Positions 1-7,532 of a stretch of 9,975 nt of DNA are shown here, in pieces. The DNA comes from Pseudomonadota bacterium (lineage in GTDB: Bacteria > Pseudomonadota > Alphaproteobacteria > Rhizobiales > Xanthobacteraceae). Where the stretch lies: the NCBI GenBank assembly GCA_023431725.1, contig JAEYVN010000397.1:1-9975 (forward strand), written 5' to 3'. A program made the position numbers and the translations under genes. Position 1 is the first letter of the stretch. Every line of letters starts with the position of its first letter. The notes under the pieces are model-generated. The model ran no database searches, was not told where the DNA came from, and saw only the letters and a list, made by a program, of their open reading frames with translations.

Positions 1-2
1 GC

Positions 3-722
3 GGCACGGTAATTCACAAGGCCATCGGCGACTTCACCGAGAAATTTGCCGACGGATTGCCGGCCGATCCCTACGGCGCGCTGATCGCACTCGGCCACGA
101 AGCCTTTGCACCGCTCAATGATTATCCGGAAGCGCAGGCGTTCTGGTGGCCGCGCTTCGAACGCATCGCCCGCTGGTTCATCGACTGGGAAATCGAGCGC
201 CGCGCGCAGGTGCAATCGGTCTTTGCGGAGATCGATGGCAGGCTTCAGGTCACGCCGGACTTCCTGCTCAGCGGCCGTGCCGACCGCATCGAGGTCCTCA
301 ACGATGGCACGCTCGCCGTGCTCGACTACAAGACCGGCACGCCGCCATCGCCCAAACAGGTGCGCGCCAATCTCGCGCCGCAGCTCACCTTGCAGGCCGC
401 GATGCTGCGCAAGGGCGCGTTCGAAAAGGTCGGCACAACGCAAGGTTTGCCGGTCTCCGAATTGCTGTATCTGCGCCTGCACGGCGGCAATCCGGGTGGT
501 GATCCTCATCCCCGGACGTTTGAAGATTCCACCATCGATGTTGAAGCCGACAAGGCGCTGGCGCAACTCGCCGAGTTGGCCAACCGCTTTATGTCGGATA
601 CCGAGCCATACATTTCATTTTCGCGTCCGATGTGGGTCGGCAGTTACGGAACTTACGATCATCTCGCCCGCGTCAAGGAATGGTCGGCGACCGGCGGCGC
701 AGGCGATGAGGGCGACGCATGA
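3..722 (+). CDS. addB: AddB, double-strand break repair helicase-nuclease subunit (3' part only)
   Basis: The reading frame is already open at the left edge, so only the last 239 residues are visible; the first in-frame start-like codon (TTG at 57) lies inside the gene. This part is the C-terminal PD-(D/E)XK nuclease domain. It begins with GTVIHKAI, the conserved G-T-x-x-H block (His at visible residue 5), followed by GRADRIE (Asp at about 94), the metal-binding LDYKTG (Asp 108, Lys 110) and a conserved Gln in QLTLQAAML. AddB pairs with AddA to unwind and cut double-strand break ends, making 3' single strands for RecA. The stop overlaps the addA start by 4 nt (ATGA), which fits translational coupling and the addB-addA order known in alphaproteobacteria. 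The visible part contains no cysteine, unlike Bacillus AddB, whose C-terminus carries cysteines of an Fe-S cluster. Identity is firm from the motifs plus the neighbouring addA. Confidence 0.93.
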   Translation, partial: GTVIHKAIGDFTEKFADGLPADPYGALIALGHEAFAPLNDYPEAQAFWWPRFERIARWFIDWEIERRAQVQSVFAEIDGRLQVTPDFLLSGRADRIEVLNDGTLAVLDYKTGTPPSPKQVRANLAPQLTLQAAMLRKGAFEKVGTTQGLPVSELLYLRLHGGNPGGDPHPRTFEDSTIDVEADKALAQLAELANRFMSDTEPYISFSRPMWVGSYGTYDHLARVKEWSATGGAGDEGDA

Positions 723-3700
723 AGCCACGCCCCGAAATTCCGTCACACGTTATTCAAAGCCAGCATGACGCTTCCGATCCCGGCGTATCCGCCTGGGCGT
801 CGGCCAATGCCGGCTCCGGCAAAACGCACGTGCTGACGCAACGCGTGATCAAGCTGCTGTTGCGCGGCGAAGACCCAGCGAAAATCCTCTGCATTACTTT
901 CACCAAGGCCGCTGCGGCGACCATGGCCACGCGCGTGTTCAACACGCTCGCCGCCTGGACGGCGCTCGATGACGATGCGCTCGATGCCGCGATCCGCAAT
1001 ATCGGTGCGGTCCCGGATGCGCTGACGCGCAAGCGCGCCAGACAGCTGTTCGCGCTGGCGCTGGAAACGCCGGGCGGGCTCAAGGTGCAGACCATTCACG
1101 CCTTCTGCACGCGCCTGCTGCATCAGTTTCCATTCGAGGCAGGTGTCGGCGCCGGCTTCGAGGTGATGGACGACGCGACGCAGACGCAGCTTCTGGAAAA
1201 GCTCAGCCTCGACGTGATGCTGGAAGGCGCGGCAAAACCCGAGACGCCGATCGGCCAGGCACTCGCCATCGCCATCGAAGCATCCGCCGACCAGACCTTC
1301 CGCGATCTCATTCGCGAAGCCGTCGGCCGCCGCGACACGCTCGCCGAATGGGTGGCGCGCACAGGCTCTGTCGCAAATGCAATTGCTGAACTCTCGCATG
1401 CGCTCGGCATCAGCGACGATGAAAGCGCGATCGACATCGAGAACGACATTCTGAACGCGTCGGGGATCGCACCCGACGAATGGCCCGACCTGCAGGCGGT
1501 CCTGACCAGCGGCAGCAAAACTGATCAGGGCCAGGCCGACAAATTCCGTGCCGCCGGGGTGGCAACCGGGCGCGAGAAGCTACTGTCCTATCTGTCGATC
1601 TTCTGCACCGACAAGATGCAGCCGCGCAAAAGTCTCGCCACCAAGGCAATCCGCGAACGCCATCCGGAATGGGTCCAGCGGCTGGAGGACGAGCAACTTC
1701 GCATCTGCGACCTACTGGGAAAGAAACGAGCCGCCGAATGTCGCGATCGCACGCGCGCCCTGCTGATCGTTGCCGACGAAGTCTTGCGCCGCTATCGCCG
1801 CGAGAAGATGCGCCGCGGGTTGCTCGACTATGACGACCTGATCGAGCGCACGCTGATGCTGTTCCAGCAGACCTCGGCGTCCTGGGTGCTCTACAAGCTC
1901 GATCTCGGCATCAATCACCTCTTGCTCGACGAGGCGCAGGATACCAGCCCGAAGCAATGGGAGATCGTGGAAACCCTGGTGTCGGAGTTCACCGCCGGCG
2001 CCAGCGCGCGCGCCATCAAGCGCACGATGTTTGCGGTCGGTGACGACAAGCAATCGATCTACTCCTTCCAGGGCGCGGCACCGGAGAAATTCGGCGTCAT
2101 GCGCGACGACTTCCGCAAGGCGTTCGTCGGCGCGGAGCTGGAATGGCGCGACGTGAAATTGCTGACCTCGTTCCGCTCGGGCGGCATCGTGCTCGATGCG
2201 GTCGATACCGTGTTCAGCCGCGAGATCGCCTATCGCGGCCTGTCATCGTCGCCGGACAAGACCGTGCATCAGGCGCTGCCGAGCGCCAAGATCGGCGGCG
2301 ACAAAGCCGGCAGCGTGGAGATCTGGCCCCTCACCGTTGCCGCTGACAAGCGCGAGATCATCGGCTGGGACGCCCCCTTCGACACTGCACTCGAAACGAG
2401 CCCGCAGGTGCAGCTCGCACAGAAGATCGCCCGTCATATCGCCGCGTGGCGACGGCAGGGCGGCAAGCCGGGGGACGTGCTGATCCTCGTGCGCCAGCGC
2501 GGCACCCTGTTCGAAGCGATCATCCGCGCCCTGAAGGCCGCCGATATTCCCGTCGCCGGCGCCGATCGCATGGTACTGACCGAGCAGATGGCGGTGATGG
2601 ATCTGATCGCGCTCGCCGATGCATTGCTGCTGCCCGAGGACGATCTTGCGCTGGCCTCCGTTCTGAAAAGCCCCCTCTTCGGTCTCGATGACGATGCCCT
2701 GTTCGACATCGCCTATGACCGCGGCGGGAAATCGCTGCGCACGGCCTTGTCGGCAAAATCCGGCCCCGCGGCAACCATCGCCGAAAAGCTCGACCAGCTT
2801 GCGCAGGCGGCTTTGCGCGACAGCCCGTTCAATTTCTATGCACGCGTGCTCGGTTCCGGCGAAGGCCGCCGGAAATTTCTGGCGCGGCTTGGCCCGGAAG
2901 CGAACGACGCGATCGATGAATTCCTCAATCTCGCGCTCGCCTACGAGAAACGCGAGACGCCGTCGCTGCAAGGCTTCGTTGCATGGCTCCGCGCCGCCAG
3001 TGCCGAAGTGAAGCGCGACATGGAAATGGCGCGCGACGAAGTGCGGGTGATGACGGTGCATGGCGCGAAGGGGCTCGAGGCGCACACCGTCATTCTCGCC
3101 GACACGACGTCACGTCCGGAAGGCAGCCATCCGCCGCGCCTGATCAACCTGCCGCTCGCGGGCGGCGAAGGCTTTGTCTGGGCCGCGTCGAAAGACACCG
3201 ATCCACCGCTTGTCGCGAAGGCACGCGACGCTGCACTGGGCATCCAGGCCGACGAATATCGACGGCTGCTCTATGTGGCGATGACACGGGCTGAACAGCG
3301 GCTGGTCATCTGCGGCATATCCAAGCCATTGAAGCAGGATGGCACGCATCCGATCCCGCGGGATTGCTGGTACCGGCTGATCGAAGATGCGCTGGTGCAG
3401 AGCGGCAATGCCGAAACTGTCGAGTCACCCGCGGAGGATGGCGAGGGCATCGTCTGGCGCTATCGCAAGTCACAACCGCATATCACCGCGGCGGCCGAGG
3501 CGAAGAATACGAGAACCGAAACGGACGAGCCCGCTTGGCTGCATGAGGCGGTCGCGCCCGATCCAATTCGCGCGCTCGCGATCACGCCGTCGAGTGCCGA
3601 CGAGATCGACATGCGCGGCAAAGGCGCGACGCTCGAACGAAAGCAGGCGTTGCTGCGCGGACGGCTGATGCATCGGCTGATCCAGTCGCTGCCGGACCTG

Positions 3701-4165
3701 TCGCCGGATGTGCGCAGCCAGGCAGCGCAGGAATTCCTGCGGCGCAATGCCCAGGATCTGCCGGCCGAGGAATGCGCGACCATCGCCGCGCAGGCGCTCG
3801 CCATTCTGGCCGATACCCAGTTCGCGCCGCTGTTTGCGCCCGGCAGCCGGGCCGAAGTGCCACTGGTTGGAACGCTGGCCGGCGCCACCCGGCCGCTGAT
3901 CGTCAATGGCCAGATCGACCGCCTTGTGGTCACCGGTGAGGAAGTGCTGATCGCCGACTACAAGACCAACCGGCCGGCGCCGACCACGCTGGAGGCCGCA
4001 CCGCAGCCCTACAAGCGGCAATTGGCGCTCTACCGAGCACTCTTGCAGCGGATTTATCCCGGCCGGCCCGTCCGGGCCGCCCTCGTGTGGACCGAGGTGC
4101 CAAATCTCATGGAAGTCCCGGCAGTTATCCTCGATGCAGAGCTTGCAACCCTCACCAGTGGGTGA
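719..4165 (+). CDS. addA: AddA, UvrD/Rep-like helicase and nuclease subunit of AddAB
   Basis: This 1148-residue protein is an SF1A helicase fused to a C-terminal nuclease, the usual AddA layout and length. Helicase motifs appear in order: Walker A AGSGKT at 31-36; motif Ia ITFTKAAA near 60; Walker B LLLDEAQD at 401-408; motif III GDDKQSIYSFQGA at 441-453; LTSFRSG near 482; motif V MTVHGAKGLE at 778-787; and motif VI DEYRRLLYVAMTRAE at 845-859. The nuclease domain shows GRLMH at 981-985, an Asp in GQIDR at 1067 and DYKT at 1080-1083. It works with AddB as the ATP-driven motor that resects double-strand breaks for homologous recombination. The ATG overlaps the addB stop, and GAGGG at 708-712 supplies the ribosome binding site, so this start is well supported. 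All catalytic motifs are intact and I see no frameshift. Expression is probably from the addB promoter outside the window. Confidence 0.97.
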   Translation: MKPRPEIPSHVIQSQHDASDPGVSAWASANAGSGKTHVLTQRVIKLLLRGEDPAKILCITFTKAAAATMATRVFNTLAAWTALDDDALDAAIRNIGAVPDALTRKRARQLFALALETPGGLKVQTIHAFCTRLLHQFPFEAGVGAGFEVMDDATQTQLLEKLSLDVMLEGAAKPETPIGQALAIAIEASADQTFRDLIREAVGRRDTLAEWVARTGSVANAIAELSHALGISDDESAIDIENDILNASGIAPDEWPDLQAVLTSGSKTDQGQADKFRAAGVATGREKLLSYLSIFCTDKMQPRKSLATKAIRERHPEWVQRLEDEQLRICDLLGKKRAAECRDRTRALLIVADEVLRRYRREKMRRGLLDYDDLIERTLMLFQQTSASWVLYKLDLGINHLLLDEAQDTSPKQWEIVETLVSEFTAGASARAIKRTMFAVGDDKQSIYSFQGAAPEKFGVMRDDFRKAFVGAELEWRDVKLLTSFRSGGIVLDAVDTVFSREIAYRGLSSSPDKTVHQALPSAKIGGDKAGSVEIWPLTVAADKREIIGWDAPFDTALETSPQVQLAQKIARHIAAWRRQGGKPGDVLILVRQRGTLFEAIIRALKAADIPVAGADRMVLTEQMAVMDLIALADALLLPEDDLALASVLKSPLFGLDDDALFDIAYDRGGKSLRTALSAKSGPAATIAEKLDQLAQAALRDSPFNFYARVLGSGEGRRKFLARLGPEANDAIDEFLNLALAYEKRETPSLQGFVAWLRAASAEVKRDMEMARDEVRVMTVHGAKGLEAHTVILADTTSRPEGSHPPRLINLPLAGGEGFVWAASKDTDPPLVAKARDAALGIQADEYRRLLYVAMTRAEQRLVICGISKPLKQDGTHPIPRDCWYRLIEDALVQSGNAETVESPAEDGEGIVWRYRKSQPHITAAAEAKNTRTETDEPAWLHEAVAPDPIRALAITPSSADEIDMRGKGATLERKQALLRGRLMHRLIQSLPDLSPDVRSQAAQEFLRRNAQDLPAEECATIAAQALAILADTQFAPLFAPGSRAEVPLVGTLAGATRPLIVNGQIDRLVVTGEEVLIADYKTNRPAPTTLEAAPQPYKRQLALYRALLQRIYPGRPVRAALVWTEVPNLMEVPAVILDAELATLTSG

Positions 4166-4171
4166 CGCGGG

Positions 4172-4201
4172 CTTGACCCCCACGGGGGGCGTTCTTACGT
4201 T
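4172..4201 (+). promoter_or_regulatory. probable trxA promoter
   Basis: The 81-nt gap between addA and trxA holds CTTGAC at 4172-4177, an exact match to the -35 hexamer typical of alphaproteobacterial housekeeping promoters. TACGTT follows at 4196-4201, 17-18 nt later, as a -10 element of moderate quality. The longer reading CTTGAC-N16-CTTACGT (4172-4200) also resembles alphaproteobacterial RpoH (heat shock) promoters, so stress control is possible. A short C5/G5 inverted repeat (4177-4181 with 4185-4189) lies in the spacer. The call rests on pattern only. Confidence 0.45.
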
Positions 4202-4246
4202 CGCCAGCCAAGCATTCAGGCAATTTGGCGATTCGAGAGGTGTGAT

Positions 4247-4567
4247 ATGGCCGTTGGAAAGGTATCGGACGCGACATTCGAGAGCGAGGTCTTGAAAGCC
4301 AGCGGTCCTGTGGTCGTGGATTTCTGGGCGGAATGGTGTGGTCCCTGCAAGATGATCGCGCCGGCGCTGGATGAGATCCAGAACGCGATGGGCGAGAAGG
4401 TCAAGATCGTGAACCTGAACGGCGACGAGAACCCGGGCGTGGCGTCGAAATACGGCATCATGTCGATCCCGACGCTGATGATCTTCAAGAATGGCGAACT
4501 TGCCTCGCGCCAGGTCGGCGCGGCACCGAAGGCCAAGCTCGAACAGTGGATCACCGCCTCGGTCTGA
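4247..4567 (+). CDS. trxA: thioredoxin
   Basis: This is a 106-residue thioredoxin of standard length with no signal peptide, so it is cytoplasmic. The redox-active WCGPCK sits at residues 30-35 (Cys31, Cys34). The buried Asp is at 25 in VVVDFWAEW, and the cis-proline is at 75 in [11 protein letters not shown]. It reduces protein disulfides and receives electrons from thioredoxin reductase. AGAGG at 4236-4240, 6 nt before the ATG, supports the start. It follows addA by 81 nt with a probable promoter of its own and ends just before a strong hairpin, so it can be transcribed alone or as the tail of an addBA-trxA message. Both cysteines, the cis-proline and the length are canonical, so this is very likely the main TrxA rather than a specialised thioredoxin-like protein. 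Confidence 0.97.
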   Translation: MAVGKVSDATFESEVLKASGPVVVDFWAEWCGPCKMIAPALDEIQNAMGEKVKIVNLNGDENPGVASKYGIMSIPTLMIFKNGELASRQVGAAPKAKLEQWITASV

Positions 4568-4592
4568 TCCGACGGGCGTATATTTATTTTCG

Positions 4593-4626
4593 AAACAGCC
4601 GGCCGAAAGGCCGGCTGTTTGCGTTT
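4593..4626 (+). terminator. strong hairpin terminator after trxA
   Basis: AAACAGCCGGCC (4593-4604) and GGCCGGCTGTTT (4609-4620) form a perfect 12-bp stem closed by a stable GAAA tetraloop. The T-rich tail is short (TTTGCGTTT). It lies 25 nt past the trxA stop and before the ligC start, so it should end the addBA-trxA transcript. The upstream strand is also A/T-rich (4579-4592), so some activity in the opposite direction is possible. Confidence 0.8.
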
Positions 4627-4630
4627 AGGG

Positions 4631-4672
4631 ATGGCCCTCCGGAGTCAAGCATCGCGAGCCCTCCAGCCATGA
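4631..4672 (+). CDS. possible 13-codon leader ORF coupled to ligC
   Basis: An ATG at 4631 opens a short frame encoding MALRSQASRALQP, whose TGA stop (4670-4672) overlaps the ATG of ligC as ATGA. The ligC start itself has no purine-rich ribosome binding site, so a ribosome ending here could restart on ligC. Against this, the AGGG before the small ORF touches its ATG and leaves no normal spacing, and overlaps of this kind also occur by chance. There is no similarity to a known leader peptide. I record it as a candidate only. Confidence 0.25.
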   Translation: MALRSQASRALQP

Positions 4673-5700
4673 GCCTTCCGATCAAGATGCCGTTCGCGCC
4701 GATGGAGGCGCTGTCGGTCGAAGACATCCCGACCGGCCCGGAATGGCAGTACGAACCGAAATGGGATGGCTTCCGTTGCCTCGCCTTTCGCGACGGCGCG
4801 CGGGTCGAGTTACAATCCAAGTCCGGCCAGCCGCTGACCCGCTATTTTCCCGAACTCGTGGCGGCGCTCGCTGCTTTGAAGGCGCCGGCCTTCGTCCTTG
4901 ATGGAGAGATCGTCGTGCCGGACGGCGCGGCCCTTTCATTCGATGCATTGCTGCAACGAATCCATCCGGCGCAGAGTCGCGTCACACGTCTCGCTGCGGA
5001 GACACCGGCTCTGTTCATCGTGTTCGATCTTCTCGTCGATGCAGTTGGAAAGTCACTGGTGAGGGACAATCTCGATACCCGGCGCAAGGCGCTCGAAAAT
5101 TTCACGAAGCGCGCATTCGGCCACAGCAAGATTATCCGCCTGTCGCCAGCGACCGCCCAGCTGACCGAGGCAAAGAAGTGGTTCGCGCGCGTCGGCAATG
5201 CGCTGGATGGCATCATCGCCAAACGGCGTGACAGACCCTACGCGTCCGGCACGCGCGATGCGATGCAGAAGATCAAGAACCTTCGCAGCGCCGACTGCGT
5301 GGTCGGCGGCTTTCGCTACAATGAAGGCAGGAAGGTTGTCGGCTCGCTGCTGCTCGGACTCTACGACGATGCCGGCCTGTTGCATCACGTCGGCTTCACG
5401 TCGGGCCTGAAGGCGTCCGAGAAGCCCGAACTCACGAAGACGCTGGAAAAGCTGATCGCACCGCCCGGCTTCACTGGCGACAAGCCCGGTGGCCCGAGCC
5501 GATGGTCGACCAAGCGATCGACGGAGTGGCAGCCATTGAAGCCCACGCTTGTCGTCGAGGTGCGCTACGATCACTTTTCCGGCGGCCGTTTCCGTCACGG
5601 CACCAGCTTGCTGCGCTGGCGCCCAGACAAATCGCCGAAGCAATGCACCTTCGATCAGGTGAAGCAGAAGAAAGCCAGCCTGCAGAAGCTATTGGCGTGA
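4669..5700 (+). CDS. ligC: LigC-type ATP-dependent DNA ligase
   Basis: This is a two-domain ATP-dependent DNA ligase of 343 residues. The adenylation domain (about 1-205) shows the nucleophile motif KWDG (Lys31), LDGE at 77-80, FIVFDLL near 115, DGIIAKR at 180-186 and MQKIKN at 199-204. An OB-fold domain follows and ends in VVEVRYDHFSGGRFRHG at 295-311. The closest proteins I recall are mycobacterial LigC ligases: it shares the opening EPKWDGFRC, the RIHPA block and the SLLLGLYDD block. It lacks the polymerase and phosphoesterase domains of LigD. Such enzymes act in backup end joining or gap repair beside the essential NAD-dependent LigA. The frame is open further upstream, but that stretch overlaps trxA and the terminator, so I start at ATG 4669, where the ligase similarity begins. 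No clear ribosome binding site precedes it. No Ku or primase gene is in view; its neighbour in repair is addAB. Confidence 0.85.
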   Translation: MSLPIKMPFAPMEALSVEDIPTGPEWQYEPKWDGFRCLAFRDGARVELQSKSGQPLTRYFPELVAALAALKAPAFVLDGEIVVPDGAALSFDALLQRIHPAQSRVTRLAAETPALFIVFDLLVDAVGKSLVRDNLDTRRKALENFTKRAFGHSKIIRLSPATAQLTEAKKWFARVGNALDGIIAKRRDRPYASGTRDAMQKIKNLRSADCVVGGFRYNEGRKVVGSLLLGLYDDAGLLHHVGFTSGLKASEKPELTKTLEKLIAPPGFTGDKPGGPSRWSTKRSTEWQPLKPTLVVEVRYDHFSGGRFRHGTSLLRWRPDKSPKQCTFDQVKQKKASLQKLLA

Positions 5701-5719
5701 CGGAAGTCAATATCACTCT

Positions 5720-5752
5720 TTGTCATGCCCGCGACAAGCGCGGGCATGACAA
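5720..5752. repeat. GC-rich 14-bp palindrome, REP-like and probable bidirectional terminator
   Basis: TTGTCATGCCCGCG (5720-5733) and its exact reverse complement (5739-5752) form a 14-bp stem around the 5-nt loop ACAAG. It lies in the 70-nt gap between the convergent ends of ligC and the binding-protein gene, where a two-way terminator is expected. The core GTCATGCCCGCG/CGCGGGCATGAC resembles dispersed intergenic palindromes that I recall from Bradyrhizobium-like genomes. Only one copy is present in the window, so its repeat nature is inferred, while the stem itself is plain to see. Confidence 0.7.
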
Positions 5753-5770
5753 CAGGGCCAGATTCGATTC

Positions 5771-6739
5771 TCACTCCACCTTGATGTTGAGCGACTTGAT
5801 GATCTCGCCCCAGCGCTTGGTCTCGGCAGCGGTGAAATCCGCCAGTTGCTGCGGCGTCGACGTGCGCACTTCAAAGCCCAGGGCTTCGAATTTGTCCTTG
5901 AACACCGGCGAAGCAATGATCTTCACCAGCTCCTTGTTGAGCCGATCGATGACCGGCTGCGGCGTGCCGGCATTGGTGTAAAGCGCGCTCCAGATCGAGC
6001 TGACAAGACCGGGATAACCAAGCTCGGCCGTCGTCGGCACATCCGGCGCCTGCTTCAGGCGTGTCTCGCTCATCGCCGCAACAGCGCGCAGCTTGCCGGC
6101 CTGCAGGAAGGTCAGCACGTCCGAGATCGACGGAAACATCACGTCGAGTTGCCCCGCCAGCATATCGTTCAGCGCCGGCCCCTGACCGCGATAGGGCACA
6201 TGGATCATCTGCGTGCCGCTGGCGCGCTTGAACAATTCACCGCCGAGATGCGTCGGCGAACCGGTGCCGGACGAACCGAAATTCGCCTTGTCGCCGGCCG
6301 CCTTCAGTTGCGCGACAATGTCCTTGAAAGACGCGTCCTTGAACTTCAATCCCGGCACGATGACCTGCGGATACACGGTCACCAGCGTCAGCGGCGCGAA
6401 ATCCTTCACCGGGTCATACGGCAACTTGGGATAAAGCGAGACATTGCTGGCATGCGTGCCGGTCGTCGCCATGAACAGCGTGTAGCCATCGGGCTGCGAA
6501 CGCGCCGCTTCCGCCGCGCCGATATTGCCGCCGGCACCCGGCTTGTTCTCGATTACCACCGGCTGACCCAACGCCTTCGACAATTCGTCGGCGATCACAC
6601 GGGTCTGCGTGTCGGCGCTGCCGCCGGCCGGGAACGGAACGACGATACGCAGATTGCGGGTCGGCCAGTCCTGCGCCGCGGCGAATGCAGGCGCCGCGAC
6701 AACCAGCAGCGCCGACAACATGAAACGTACAAGCGTCAT
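5771..6739 (-). CDS. Bug/TctC-family periplasmic substrate-binding protein
   Basis: This 322-residue protein has a clear signal peptide: a short basic start, a hydrophobic run (residues 6-16) and an Ala-rich cleavage site around AFA-AA (20-22), so the mature protein is periplasmic. Family marks are VVPFPAGGSADT (about 33-45), PGAGGNIGA, PDGYTLF, the PYRGQGPALND block and the C-terminal TTAELGYPG stretch. These identify the receptor of tripartite tricarboxylate transporters (Bug/TctC type), which usually bind carboxylates or small amphoteric compounds. The TctA and TctB membrane partners are not in the window, so it is an orphan receptor here, as is common for this expanded family. Its ATG overlaps the stop of the hydrolase gene by 4 nt, with GGGAG just upstream, so it is translated with the RutC/RutD-like pair and probably binds a compound linked to them. 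The ligand cannot be read from the sequence. Confidence 0.92.
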   Translation of the reverse strand: MTLVRFMLSALLVVAAPAFAAAQDWPTRNLRIVVPFPAGGSADTQTRVIADELSKALGQPVVIENKPGAGGNIGAAEAARSQPDGYTLFMATTGTHASNVSLYPKLPYDPVKDFAPLTLVTVYPQVIVPGLKFKDASFKDIVAQLKAAGDKANFGSSGTGSPTHLGGELFKRASGTQMIHVPYRGQGPALNDMLAGQLDVMFPSISDVLTFLQAGKLRAVAAMSETRLKQAPDVPTTAELGYPGLVSSIWSALYTNAGTPQPVIDRLNKELVKIIASPVFKDKFEALGFEVRTSTPQQLADFTAAETKRWGEIIKSLNIKVE

Positions 6740-7530
6740 GAATTCACTCCCAGGAAGAAATCGATTGCTATTTTGTTGAACAGATCCGGCTCGGTGCGTG
6801 ACAGCGCATGGCCGCCTCGCTTTTCGTAATGCGCACGTGCATTGGGAATGCGCGCCGCGAAATCCTCGGAAAAGTAGCGCGGCGTGATGATGTCATCGTC
6901 GGCGCAGAGGATCATCGTCGGAACGGAAATGCGGTGAAGCTCCTCGCGCCGATCGAAGGCGAGGATGGCATCGAGCCGGCTGGCCTGCACATCCGGATCA
7001 CCGATCTGGCTTGCCGCCGCCATTTCCGCTTCCTTCAGCGCCTCATGATTGGCGTTGATCCAGTATGGCGGGTAGAGCAGCAGCGAGGTGTATTTCGCAT
7101 AACCTTCGGTGCCGAGGCCCGCATGGATCTGGCGCCGCAGATCGAACAGACGATGCCGATAGGGGTCGCCATGCGTCGTGCTCGAATAGATCATCAGCGA
7201 ACGCAGGCGGCCGGGATAATCCAGCGCTGTTGCCGCACCGATCGCCCCACCCGTTGAGTGGCCGAGGTAATGCGCCGATTCCAATCCGGCCGCATCCATG
7301 ACGGCGATGAGATCGGCAGACATCTGCTCGACCGAGGTCACCTTGGTCTTGCTGGATTTTCCGGTGCCGCGCTGGTCGAACAGATAGAGCGTGAAATGCT
7401 CTTCGAGCGTGGCGCGGTTCGGCTGCCAATAGCCCATCACACCGCCAAGACCCGCCGCGAGAATCAGCGGCGGTCCCTTGCCTGACGCCTCCCAATAGAG
7501 GTCGGCGCCGTCCCGTTGCGCAACCGGCAT
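6736..7530 (-). CDS. rutD: RutD-like alpha/beta hydrolase
   Basis: This is an alpha/beta hydrolase of 264 residues, close to the roughly 266 of E. coli RutD. It shows the oxyanion-loop region AAGLGG at 25-30, the FDQRGTGKS strand at 51-59, the nucleophile elbow GHSTGG at 90-95 (Ser92), an acid in CADDD (about 211-213) and the catalytic His in GGHA (His241). RutD speeds hydrolysis of aminoacrylate to malonic semialdehyde in the Rut pyrimidine pathway; other members of this fold cleave esters or C-C bonds, so the reaction here is not certain. The frame is open 25 codons further upstream, but that part overlaps the RidA-type gene, so I chose the ATG at 7530, which leaves a 2-nt gap after it. The downstream gene overlaps by 4 nt. 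The pairing with a RutC-like protein is the main reason for naming it RutD-like. Confidence 0.7.
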   Translation of the reverse strand: MPVAQRDGADLYWEASGKGPPLILAAGLGGVMGYWQPNRATLEEHFTLYLFDQRGTGKSSKTKVTSVEQMSADLIAVMDAAGLESAHYLGHSTGGAIGAATALDYPGRLRSLMIYSSTTHGDPYRHRLFDLRRQIHAGLGTEGYAKYTSLLLYPPYWINANHEALKEAEMAAASQIGDPDVQASRLDAILAFDRREELHRISVPTMILCADDDIITPRYFSEDFAARIPNARAHYEKRGGHALSRTEPDLFNKIAIDFFLGVNS

Positions 7531-7532
7531 TC

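Noticed and set aside
2243..3085. Minus-strand open frame (280 codons) inside addA
   Set aside because: It lies wholly within the helicase region of addA, has no motif, and shows the composition expected of an antisense frame.
4546..4668. N-terminal extension of the ligase (41 extra residues)
   Set aside because: The extension would overlap the end of trxA and run through the terminator hairpin. Ligase similarity starts only after the ATG at 4669.
5846..6829. Long plus-strand open frame (327 codons) opposite the Bug receptor and hydrolase genes
   Set aside because: It is Arg- and His-rich with no recognisable domain, and the minus strand encodes well-conserved proteins over the same bases. 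It is a shadow frame of GC-rich coding DNA.
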